Assembly (NCBI GenBank): GCA_009921385.1
Contig: RFXY01000063.1
Coordinates: 1-6,102 of the forward strand
Direction of reading: 5' to 3'
DNA: 6,102 nt
Source of the DNA: Pseudomonadota bacterium
GTDB taxonomy: Bacteria > Pseudomonadota > Alphaproteobacteria > Rickettsiales > UBA1997
The notes below the pieces were generated by a model. The model did no database searches. It saw nothing but the letters and a program-made list of their open reading frames with translations, and was not told the origin of the DNA. The first letter of the stretch is position 1, and every line of letters starts with the position of its first letter. This document shows positions 1-6,102 of this stretch, in pieces. The translations under genes were made by a program, and so were the position numbers.

Positions 1-7
1 AACATAA

Positions 8-35
8 ATTATAAAAACTGGCTTCTTTTTTGCAA
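8..35 (-). promoter_or_regulatory. sigma70-like promoter pointing left, out of the window
   Basis: On the minus strand a TTGCAA box (30-35) is followed after 16 bases by a perfect TATAAT box (8-13). The box lies in the short AT-rich stretch just after the alaS stop, which is where a promoter for the next gene to the left would sit. That gene is outside the window. The -10 box is a consensus match and the -35 box is a 5/6 match, but in AT-rich DNA such pairs can arise by chance. In several alphaproteobacteria alaS is followed by icd, so that gene is one possible target; this is a guess from memory of gene order. Confidence 0.4.
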
Positions 36-59
36 GCACTTTTTATGACAATTTTTGGT

Positions 60-2081
60 TTAAATTGTGGAAACGGCATTGATTACAAAATCAATCGCTT
101 GCGGAATTTTAGCGATAGCCACACCAGAACCCATGGCCAGATCTTTTTTACCGCCACCGCCTTTGCCTTGCAAAATTTCAACCAGATTAACAATGTTTTT
201 GCTAGCATCAAAATCAATAACATTGCTTGCCAACAAAACATTAACCTTGTTGTTGTTTTCGATGCCAAAAAAGACAATAATTTTTGTTGAGTGATGCTGT
301 GTTTGTTGAGTTTGATAGAGGTTTAAAATATTTCGTAAATCAACTATTGTGGCATTGTTAAAAGTTTGATGAATCAAGCAATGTTGAGCAAGATTTTTGA
401 TGTTAATACAAGCCAAATCTTGCTGCCAAAGCTGTTGTTTTAGTTGTTGTATTTCTTTATCTTTTTGCTTGATTTGTTGTAAAAAATCAAAGCCAATTTG
501 GCTAGTTTTTTGCAAAACCAAAGAAGTTGCCTGTTCTTGAGTGTTGTGAATGATGTTTTCTTGTTTTTCATCGAGAAAAAAACTAGTGTCATCAAAGCCA
601 ACTTTATTTGATAAAAATTGATTTTCAGCGATTTTTACTTCTTCAAATTGTTGTTTGACTTTTAAAGAATCAAGCAAGGCATAAAGTTTTTGTTCTTGTA
701 ATTTGAGATGTTGCAGAGCATAAAAACCAGTTTTGGCGGTAATTCTTCTGATGCCAGAAGCAATGCCGTTTTCGCTGATAATTTTTAGCAAACCAATGTT
801 GCCGGTACAATCCACATGTGTTCCGCCACATAATTCGTGCGATTGCCCCATTTGCACCACTCTTACTGTGTCGGCATATTTTTCGCCAAAAAGAGCTTCG
901 GCACCGCTTTCTTTTGCTTCTTGCAAGGTGCTGATTTTAGTTTGCACCTGTGAATTTTGCCTGATATAAAAATTTATCAACTCTTCGATTTGTTGTAATT
1001 CTAAATAAGTGACGGCTCGATTGAAATTAAAATCAAAAGTGAGTTGTGTGGCATCAACATTTGAGCCTTTTTGAGTTATGGCATTTCCTAAAACCTGCTT
1101 CAATGCCTTGTGTAAAAGATGAGTTGCCGAATGATTTTGAGCTCTTAACTGCCTATTTCGCTGATTAACCAAAGCCATCACTTGGTTGCCAACCACAAAT
1201 TGACCGCACCCGCATGCAACTAGGTGCAAAAACAAACCGCCTGCCACTTTTTTGGTTTCTTTGATATCGAGAAAGCTAGGTAATTGCTGGTAGTTAAGGT
1301 TTTCTTGGTAGTGTTCTTGTAAAATAATGTTGCCGTCATCGCCCTTTTGACCGCCAGAAGTGGCATAAAATGGGGTTTGGTTGAGAATGATATAAATTTG
1401 TTGTGATGTATTTTGCTGATTAAAATCGATTTTTTCTACTAGTTCGTTGCCAACTAAAATGCCTAAAATAGTTGCTTTGGCACTGGTTGAAGTGTGATAA
1501 CAAAACTCGGTGTTGCCAAATTGTTGTTGCAAAGCAAAAAACAAAGAATCTTCGGCTTTTTCACCGCTACCAACCCAGCTATTTTTGGCTTTTTCTTTTT
1601 GTTGTTGCATTGCTGTTTCAAATTCGGCTAAATTGACCGTGATGCTTTTGTCTTGGCAGATTTGTTGAGTTAAGTCGAGCGGAAAGCCATAAGTGTCGTA
1701 GAGTTTAAAAGCAATTTCGCCAGATAATTGTTGATTTTCAATGTTAGTTTCGTCTAATATTTTCAGCCCTTTTTCGAGTGTTTCTAAAAACTTTTGCTCT
1801 TCAAAAAATAAAGTGTCGGTAATGGTATCTTTTGCTCTGATTAGTTCTGGATAAGCTTCGCCCATTTCGGCAATTAGCACATTAACCAACAAATGCATCA
1901 TTGGTTGTTTTTTGCCGAGTTTATAGCATTGCAACATCGCTCTTCGCATAATTCGCCTTAACACATATCCCCTGCCTTCGTTGCTTGGTAAAATGCCGTC
2001 GGCAATTAAAAAACAAGAAGAGCGAAGATGGTCGGCGATAATTTTCAATTGAGGCTGAACAGCAAGATTTTCAACAGGCAT
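60..2081 (-). CDS. alaS: alanyl-tRNA synthetase, N-terminally truncated (editing and C-terminal part)
   Basis: AlaRS charges tRNA-Ala with alanine and removes mischarged serine or glycine in the cytoplasm. This 673-residue frame starts inside the family alignment: residues 11-45 (IIADHLRSS, IADG, LPSNEGRGYVLRRI) match the stretch found near residue 300 of a full-length enzyme of about 875 residues. Class II motifs 1, 2 and 3, which bind ATP and alanine, are therefore absent. What follows is complete: the helical tRNA-recognition region (about 40-165), the editing domain with the zinc-site pairs H317xxxH321 and C418xxxH422 (in CGGTH), a Gln-rich coiled-coil linker, and the C-Ala domain with the Gly-rich stretch at 639-644. 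The linker around residues 470-530 looks some 45 residues longer than in E. coli. The ATG at 2081 lies nine bases after the transporter stop TAA (2091-2093), which is in the same frame, so no upstream extension is possible. No Shine-Dalgarno sequence is visible. Domain identity is certain; whether the product is a functional split half, a pseudogene or an assembly product is not. Confidence 0.93.
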   Translation of the reverse strand: MPVENLAVQPQLKIIADHLRSSCFLIADGILPSNEGRGYVLRRIMRRAMLQCYKLGKKQPMMHLLVNVLIAEMGEAYPELIRAKDTITDTLFFEEQKFLETLEKGLKILDETNIENQQLSGEIAFKLYDTYGFPLDLTQQICQDKSITVNLAEFETAMQQQKEKAKNSWVGSGEKAEDSLFFALQQQFGNTEFCYHTSTSAKATILGILVGNELVEKIDFNQQNTSQQIYIILNQTPFYATSGGQKGDDGNIILQEHYQENLNYQQLPSFLDIKETKKVAGGLFLHLVACGCGQFVVGNQVMALVNQRNRQLRAQNHSATHLLHKALKQVLGNAITQKGSNVDATQLTFDFNFNRAVTYLELQQIEELINFYIRQNSQVQTKISTLQEAKESGAEALFGEKYADTVRVVQMGQSHELCGGTHVDCTGNIGLLKIISENGIASGIRRITAKTGFYALQHLKLQEQKLYALLDSLKVKQQFEEVKIAENQFLSNKVGFDDTSFFLDEKQENIIHNTQEQATSLVLQKTSQIGFDFLQQIKQKDKEIQQLKQQLWQQDLACINIKNLAQHCLIHQTFNNATIVDLRNILNLYQTQQTQHHSTKIIVFFGIENNNKVNVLLASNVIDFDASKNIVNLVEILQGKGGGGKKDLAMGSGVAIAKIPQAIDFVINAVSTI

Positions 2082-2090
2082 ATTTGGCAG

Positions 2091-2975
2091 TTATTTAAAA
2101 ATTTTTTGATAAAAAAAGTCAAGAGAAAGTGCGATAATAATTAAGAAAAAGCCGATGGTGCTGATTGTTTGAAATTGATAATTTTCAAAAAAACTCGAAA
2201 CCAACAAGGCGATGCCAGGATAAACCAAGGCGGTGTAGTTTGCTTTGGCGGCCCCAATTTGGCTGATTAAATAATATAGACAAATAAAAGCCAAAATGGA
2301 AGCAAAGAAAATCTGATAAATTAACGAACCAACATAAGAATAACTGTAATCAAAATTAAATTGATAACCCATAATTAGGCTGTAAAGCAAGAAATAGCCT
2401 GCCCCAAAAGCCGAAGCAAAAGAAATGGTGGTGAAAAGTGGAGTGTGATTTTTTTTGTTGTTGCAAGCCACTAAATAGTTGCCAAACGAAAAAATTAACA
2501 TCATCAAAAAAGCATAAACAAAGCCAATCGCTGAAAAACTGCTGTTTTTATGCAAAACATTAGGCAAAATAAAAAAAGCCAAACCAATGGTGCCAATAAA
2601 GCCACTAAGCATAATTCGTTTGCTAATTTTATGACCGCTAAGCCACGATTTGATTAGTTCTGAACTGATTACCGAAAGGCTAAAAATAACGGCAATAATG
2701 CCACTAGGAATAATTTTGGTGGTGTGATAGCCAATAAAAAAATTGACAGAAAAATTACAAAGAGCGATGAAAAGCAAATAAATTAATTCGGTTTTTTTAA
2801 GTTTCAGCCTAGCTTTGCTAAGCCAAGAAACTGCAAACATAAGAATTGAAACCGCAAAAAAACGATAAAATAACGATATTTCTGGTGCAACAAGTTGGGT
2901 GCTGATTTGCAATTTCATAGCAAACCAGCTAAAGCCCCAAGCAAAGCACATACCAATAAAGGCTAAAATAATCAT
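2091..2975 (-). CDS. DMT-superfamily (EamA-like) membrane transporter
   Basis: This is a 294-residue, very hydrophobic inner-membrane protein of the drug/metabolite transporter type. About ten membrane segments can be seen (near residues 1-20, 33-52, 62-82, 90-111, 121-141, 147-171, 180-203, 213-238, 245-263 and 270-288), arranged as two five-helix halves as in EamA proteins. Family-like features include the N-terminal WGFSW (13-17), the P31/R38 pair before helix 2, the IPSGIIAVI stretch at helix 4, and the late LVYPGIALLVS...E264 pattern followed by a Gly-containing last helix. The length is normal for the family and both ends look complete. The start ATG (2973-2975) overlaps the rnj stop in an ATGA arrangement, so translation is probably coupled to rnj; no Shine-Dalgarno is seen. 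The family exports or imports amino acids, nucleosides or other metabolites. The substrate cannot be read from sequence. Confidence 0.88.
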   Translation of the reverse strand: MIILAFIGMCFAWGFSWFAMKLQISTQLVAPEISLFYRFFAVSILMFAVSWLSKARLKLKKTELIYLLFIALCNFSVNFFIGYHTTKIIPSGIIAVIFSLSVISSELIKSWLSGHKISKRIMLSGFIGTIGLAFFILPNVLHKNSSFSAIGFVYAFLMMLIFSFGNYLVACNNKKNHTPLFTTISFASAFGAGYFLLYSLIMGYQFNFDYSYSYVGSLIYQIFFASILAFICLYYLISQIGAAKANYTALVYPGIALLVSSFFENYQFQTISTIGFFLIIIALSLDFFYQKIFK

Positions 2976-4708
2976 TTTTCAATAATAATGTTCATTTCTA
3001 TGACAGGTTTTTTGCCCATCAAGTCGTTAAAAATTTTGGCTAATTTATTTTTGCTGGCTTTTTCGAGTTCAAGAGCGATTTTGGAATAGTCGAAAGCTTT
3101 TTTCTTTTTGAGAAAATTAAAAGAAAATGATTTATCATCGAGTTTGGTTTCTTTTGCCTTGCCTTTTAATAACGAATCAAGCTCTTTGTAGATAAGATCG
3201 TATGCCAACCTGTCTTCTTTTAAATCGTAAGAGCCGACACAGATTATTTTTGATTGTTTTTGTCGAACTAATTGTTTGTCGAGATACAAAGAAACAAAAA
3301 CCGCACCACTATCTTGTAATTTTTTTCGTTCTTTAATAACTTCGCAGTTTAAATCGAGTAATTGTTTGCCATCAACTCCTAAATAGCCAGATTTTACAAA
3401 ACCCACTGCCAAAGAAGCGGTTGGATTTTGTGCATCGATTTTAATTACCAAGCCGTTTTCTGTTTGAATGGCTTTTTGCACCCCGCACTCGATGGCTAGC
3501 TCGCAATGAGTTTTGGTATGAATAAATTCGCCATGCACAGGGATGGCAATTTTTGGTTTTGCCAAATCATACATAATTTGCAATTCTGTTTGCGAAGGAT
3601 GCCCAGAAACATGCACGAAATGATCTTTTTCAGTTAAAACATCGATTTGTTTTTTGGCAAGCAAATCGAATAGTTCAAAAATTTTCTTTTCGTTGCCAGG
3701 AATAATTTTCGAAGAAAAAATCATCAGATCGCCCTTGCTAAAATGAATAACCGGATGAGAATTGGTGGCGATTTTACGGGCCGCGGCCATTGATTCGCCC
3801 TGGCAACCTGTGCAGATTACTAAAACTTCGTTTTTGTTGTAAATTTTTAGTTCTCTTTCAGAAATAAAATGGCAATTTTCAAAATCATAACCGCTTTTTT
3901 TGCCAACTTCGTAGAGTCGGTGCAAAGAAAAGCCGGCTAAAATAACTTTTCGACCAATTTCGGTGGCAATTTTGGCGATGGTGTGAATTCTGGCTAAATT
4001 AGAGGCAAAAGTGGTAACCCCAATTAAGCCTTGTCGATTGAGCATTAAAGATTTTAAAGACATATAAAGCTCGCCTTCTGACCGAGAATGCCCAGCATTA
4101 ATGGCATTGGTTGAATCGCACACCATGGCTAAAATTTGATTGCTATCGCCATAGGCTTTGATTGTTTCTAGATCGCTAGGCTTTCCTACTACGGGGTCGG
4201 GGTCGAGCTTCCAGTCGCCGGTGTGTAAAATGTTGCCAGCCTCGGTTTTGATGAGCACTGCTTGCATTTCGGGAACCGAGTGAGTGAGGCCGATAAATTC
4301 TAACTCAAACGGATGTAATTTTAAAGTTTTGCTCTGAATTTTATGCAAAGGCACAGATTTGGCAAACTTGGTTTCAGAAAGTTTGCTTTGCAAAAAATTA
4401 ATGGCAAAATTACTAGCATAAATTGGAGCCTGTATTTCGGGCCATAAATGCACCACCGCACCTAAATGATCTTCGTGAATGTGGGTGATGATTAAAGCTA
4501 GTAAATTTTTTTTGATTTGTTGCAAAAAAGAAATATCGGGAGTCATCATAGAAACACCGGGAACATCATAGGCAAAGCCAATTCCGCAGTCGATCATCAG
4601 CCACTTGCCGTTGAGATGATATAAATTGAGATTCATACCAATTTCATTGGCACCGCCAAGCGGTAAAAATAGCAGATCTTTATGGTGGTTTTTTAAATTA
4701 AAATTCAT
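2972..4708 (-). CDS. rnj: ribonuclease J (metallo-beta-lactamase/beta-CASP nuclease)
   Basis: RNase J is a cytoplasmic 5'-3' exonuclease and endonuclease that matures rRNA and degrades mRNA. The 578-residue product fits the usual length of about 550-560 with a modest C-terminal excess. The metallo-beta-lactamase signature HIHEDH lies at residues 76-81, with further likely metal ligands H143 and D165 (HTGD 162-165) and H392 (PVHGE). The beta-CASP insert includes DSTNA (198-202) with the S208/E211 region, TTFASN (232-237), TGCQGE (300-305) and the VSGH motif at 367-370. The last 130 residues form the C-terminal domain, which ends in a Lys-rich stretch. A start at 4834 is possible in frame, but its 42 extra residues lie wholly within the bioB coding region and do not look like RNase J. 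The ATG at 4708 puts the conserved PLGGANEIGMN stretch about 15 residues in and leaves eight bases after the bioB stop. The sequence around NEIGMNLNLYHLNGKWLMID resembles alphaproteobacterial RNase J by eye. Confidence 0.96.
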   Translation of the reverse strand: MNFNLKNHHKDLLFLPLGGANEIGMNLNLYHLNGKWLMIDCGIGFAYDVPGVSMMTPDISFLQQIKKNLLALIITHIHEDHLGAVVHLWPEIQAPIYASNFAINFLQSKLSETKFAKSVPLHKIQSKTLKLHPFELEFIGLTHSVPEMQAVLIKTEAGNILHTGDWKLDPDPVVGKPSDLETIKAYGDSNQILAMVCDSTNAINAGHSRSEGELYMSLKSLMLNRQGLIGVTTFASNLARIHTIAKIATEIGRKVILAGFSLHRLYEVGKKSGYDFENCHFISERELKIYNKNEVLVICTGCQGESMAAARKIATNSHPVIHFSKGDLMIFSSKIIPGNEKKIFELFDLLAKKQIDVLTEKDHFVHVSGHPSQTELQIMYDLAKPKIAIPVHGEFIHTKTHCELAIECGVQKAIQTENGLVIKIDAQNPTASLAVGFVKSGYLGVDGKQLLDLNCEVIKERKKLQDSGAVFVSLYLDKQLVRQKQSKIICVGSYDLKEDRLAYDLIYKELDSLLKGKAKETKLDDKSFSFNFLKKKKAFDYSKIALELEKASKNKLAKIFNDLMGKKPVIEMNIIIEK

Positions 4709-4716
4709 ATTTTGTG

Positions 4717-5718
4717 TTAAACAGTGTTGATACCCAGCTTTGTAAATAGTTGCTGGTCTTTTTGGGTTTGTGGATTGTTGGTGGTTAATAGTTTTTCGCC
4801 ATAAAAAACAGAGTTGGCACCAGCAAAAAAACACAAAGCTTGAGTTTGTTCGTTCATTTGCTCTCTGCCTGCCGAAAGCCTTATTTTGCTAGTTGGCATT
4901 AAGATTCTGGCAACTGCAATGGTTCTTATAAATTCGAAATGATCGAAATCTGCTATATTTTCAAGCGGAGTGCCTGCCACTTTTACCAGCATATTGATTG
5001 GCACCGATTCTGGAGGAGTGGGCAAATTCGCTAAAATCAGCAACATTTTTGCTCGATCTTCTCGGGTTTCGCCCATGCCAACAATGCCACCCGAGCAAAC
5101 ATTTAGGCCAGCTTCTCGCACATTTTTGAGAGTGGTAAGGCGATCGTCAAAGCTTCGAGTGCTAATAATTTGTTCATAAAATTCTGGCGAAGAATCGATG
5201 TTGTGATTATAATAATCAAGCCCAGCTTCTTTTAGGGCAACACTTTGCTCGGCGGTTAGCATGCCAAGAGTCATACAGGTTTCAAGGCCTAAGTTTTTTA
5301 CTTCTGCAATGATTTGGCAAATATTATCGACATCGCGATTATGCAAGTTTCGCCAAGCTGCACCCATGCAAAAACGGGAAGCTCCACTTTGCTTGGCATT
5401 GAGGGCGGCCTCTTTGATGGTTTCAATGCTTAACATATCTTGTTTTTGCAGGCCTGTATCGTAGTGAGCTGATTGCGGACAATATTTGCAATTTTCGGGG
5501 CAAGAGCCAGTTTTGATGCTAAGTAAAGTGCTGATTTGCACTTGGTTTGGTTGTTGGTGTTGTCGATGAACTTGGGAAGCTTGAAACAAGAGATCGTTAA
5601 AAGGCAAGGCAAATAGTTGCAAAACTTCTTGTAGCTGTTGATTATCAATAGAAGATAAAGGAGATTTTTGGCTAAGTTCTGGCTTGCAATTGTTAGATTG
5701 AGTGCTTTCTTGGTGCAT
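4717..5718 (-). CDS. bioB: biotin synthase (radical SAM enzyme)
   Basis: BioB inserts sulfur into dethiobiotin, the last step of biotin synthesis, using S-adenosylmethionine. In this 333-residue protein the radical-SAM 4Fe-4S motif CxxxCxxC is at C73, C77 and C80. The ligands of the sacrificial 2Fe-2S cluster are all present: C117 (RFCMGAAWR), C148 (ETCMTLG), C208 ([10 protein letters not shown]) and R280 ([15 protein letters not shown]). The substrate-side stretch YNHN (170-173) and the [11 protein letters not shown] segment (235-245) are conserved, so the enzyme should be active. It follows the E. coli type closely. The N-terminus has about 20 extra polar residues and the C-terminus lacks about 20-25 residues of the E. 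coli tail. No later ATG would keep the domain, so the ATG at 5718, ten bases after the ybaB stop codon begins at 5729, is taken as start although it has no clear ribosome binding site. No other biotin gene is in the window. Confidence 0.97.
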   Translation of the reverse strand: MHQESTQSNNCKPELSQKSPLSSIDNQQLQEVLQLFALPFNDLLFQASQVHRQHQQPNQVQISTLLSIKTGSCPENCKYCPQSAHYDTGLQKQDMLSIETIKEAALNAKQSGASRFCMGAAWRNLHNRDVDNICQIIAEVKNLGLETCMTLGMLTAEQSVALKEAGLDYYNHNIDSSPEFYEQIISTRSFDDRLTTLKNVREAGLNVCSGGIVGMGETREDRAKMLLILANLPTPPESVPINMLVKVAGTPLENIADFDHFEFIRTIAVARILMPTSKIRLSAGREQMNEQTQALCFFAGANSVFYGEKLLTTNNPQTQKDQQLFTKLGINTV

Positions 5719-5728
5719 AATTTTTGAG

Positions 5729-5929
5729 TTAAAATTTAAACCCAGCAGGCAATGGCATACCAGCAGTTGCCGATTTTAACATATCGCTTGATTGGTCGTC
5801 GGAAGTTTTTTTGGCATCATTAAAAGCGGCAATAATGAGATCTTCTAAAATTTCTTTTTCGTCAGCAACCAGCAAGCTAGCATCGATAGTGATTTTTTTT
5901 GCAACTCCACCCCCATTAATTAAAACTTT
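5729..5929 (-). pseudogene. ybaB: YbaB/EbfC nucleoid-associated protein, 5' part missing at a sequence junction
   Basis: The last 66 residues of a YbaB-type protein can be read, starting at KVLINGGG. They include the family core KKITIDASLL, the stretch EILEDLIIAAFNDA, and the C-terminal [10 protein letters not shown], all closely matching E. coli YbaB (109 residues). YbaB dimers bind DNA and are usually encoded beside dnaX and recR. The N-terminal helix of about 40 residues is absent: upstream the frame loses homology at about 5930 and meets an in-frame TGA at 5957-5959, with no ATG, GTG or TTG start that would restore it. The break coincides with the start of an unrelated plus-strand gene fragment. 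The gene is thus probably intact in the real genome and cut here by a chimeric join, although true recombination is possible. The stop lies ten bases before bioB, so the two are likely co-transcribed. Confidence 0.85.
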
Positions 5930-5932
5930 AGG
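5918..5932. other. junction between the bacterial block and an unrelated fragment
   Basis: On the minus strand YbaB homology runs up to about 5929 and then ends. On the plus strand DHH phosphoesterase homology starts at about 5931 and may begin a few codons earlier. The stretch ATTAAAACTTTAGGA can be read sensibly by both (KVLIN on the minus strand, IKTLG on the plus strand), so a short shared sequence may have bridged two molecules. Such microhomology is typical of misassembly, but also of illegitimate recombination. Confidence 0.65.
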
Positions 5933-6098
5933 ATATGAATCAATTGTAATTGACCATCACAATCCAGTAGAGATTGACGAAAAAGGTGTTACATCAGTTG
6001 ATAAGTACCTTGTTGGACATTTAAACCCTTATAAACATGCTCTTGATTCAAAAACCTCTTTCGTAGAGACCTTCTCGTTGGGTGCTAAAACAAGGTAA
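5931..6098 (+). pseudogene. DHH-family phosphoesterase fragment, interior only, probably archaeal
   Basis: The plus strand reads GYESIVIDHHNP, then a variable loop, then VDKYLVGHLNPYKHALDSKTS. This resembles the DHH-motif segment of RecJ-like/GAN-type phosphoesterases, where VIDHH carries metal-binding Asp and His residues (DHH codons at 5952-5960) and a downstream NPY...DS segment precedes the TAGML helix. The combination looks more like archaeal (euryarchaeal) proteins than bacterial RecJ; this is pattern memory, not a search. The N-terminal part is missing because the upstream bases are the antisense of ybaB. The C-terminal part is missing too: after about 6059 the reading (FVETFSLGAKTR, stop at 6096-6098) no longer resembles the family. 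Only about 43 residues are therefore supported. The codon choices (GGA, GTA, AGA-type) also differ somewhat from the genes to the left. Confidence 0.6.
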
Positions 6099-6102
6099 TA
6101 TT
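6060..6102. other. unassigned right-hand tail
   Basis: The last 43 bases do not continue the DHH family pattern, and the plus frame closes with a TAA at 6096-6098. The minus strand gives only short, stop-bounded readings. I recognise no gene, RNA or repeat here. It may be a second join or low-quality contig-end sequence. Confidence 0.35.

Noticed and set aside
733..969. Small plus-strand open frames inside alaS and bioB
   Set aside because: They lie opposite conserved coding sequence, resemble nothing, and are expected by chance in these frames.
60..2081. A stand-alone AlaX-type editing protein instead of truncated AlaS
   Set aside because: AlaX proteins lack the tRNA-recognition helices before the editing domain, and most lack a C-Ala domain. 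Here both are present in normal AlaS order, so truncated or split AlaS fits better.
2972..2975. TGA read as tryptophan, as in some reduced alphaproteobacteria
   Set aside because: TGA ends rnj exactly at the ATGA overlap with the transporter start, and tryptophans in the window are written TGG.
4709..4834. A 42-residue N-terminal extension of RNase J overlapping bioB
   Set aside because: The extension is Cys/Trp/His-rich, has no family resemblance, and lies over the well-conserved bioB 3' end. The ATG at 4708 gives a normal RNase J start.
5811..5930. Plus-strand open frame running into the DHH fragment from an ATG at 5811
   Set aside because: Its first 40 codons are the antisense of conserved ybaB sequence; only the part after about 5931 resembles a protein family.
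1..6102. tRNA, rRNA, CRISPR arrays, insertion sequences or riboswitches
   Set aside because: No repeat-spacer pattern, transposase, inverted terminal repeats, tRNA T-arm-like sequence or structured leader was seen; genes fill nearly all of 60-5929.

Overview
The window is AT-rich bacterial DNA carrying one tightly packed block of genes, all read on the minus strand (right to left). In transcription order they are: the 3' part of ybaB (nucleoid-associated protein), bioB (biotin synthase), rnj (ribonuclease J), a DMT/EamA-type membrane transporter gene, and a 5'-truncated alaS (alanyl-tRNA synthetase). The gaps are 9, 8, -4 and 9 bases, so this looks like one transcription unit with coupled translation. 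The RNase J and AlaS sequences resemble alphaproteobacterial versions by eye, possibly from a Rickettsiales-like or other AT-rich lineage. That placement is an inference from remembered family sequences, not from a search. TGA is used as a stop and Trp is written TGG, so the code is the standard bacterial one.

Layout: bases 1-59 hold no gene but contain a sigma70-like promoter pointing left, out of the window. Bases 60-2081 encode AlaS from the end of the aminoacylation domain to the C-terminus. The class II catalytic motifs are missing, while the editing and C-terminal domains are complete. Bases 2091-2975 encode the transporter, 2972-4708 RNase J and 4717-5718 BioB. Bases 5729-5929 encode the last 66 residues of YbaB. 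From about 5930 to the right end the sequence changes character: the plus strand encodes the interior of a DHH-family phosphoesterase that looks archaeal, and this homology also stops near base 6060.

The genes do not form one pathway. They are a housekeeping mixture: cofactor synthesis, RNA processing, export or import of a small molecule, and tRNA charging. I found no convincing undescribed system. The two observations that matter most are (1) the abrupt ybaB/DHH junction near 5930, which most likely is an assembly chimera, and (2) the AlaS frame that begins with an ATG nine bases after the transporter stop but lacks the whole catalytic core. The second could be a split synthetase, a pseudogene, or a second artificial join.
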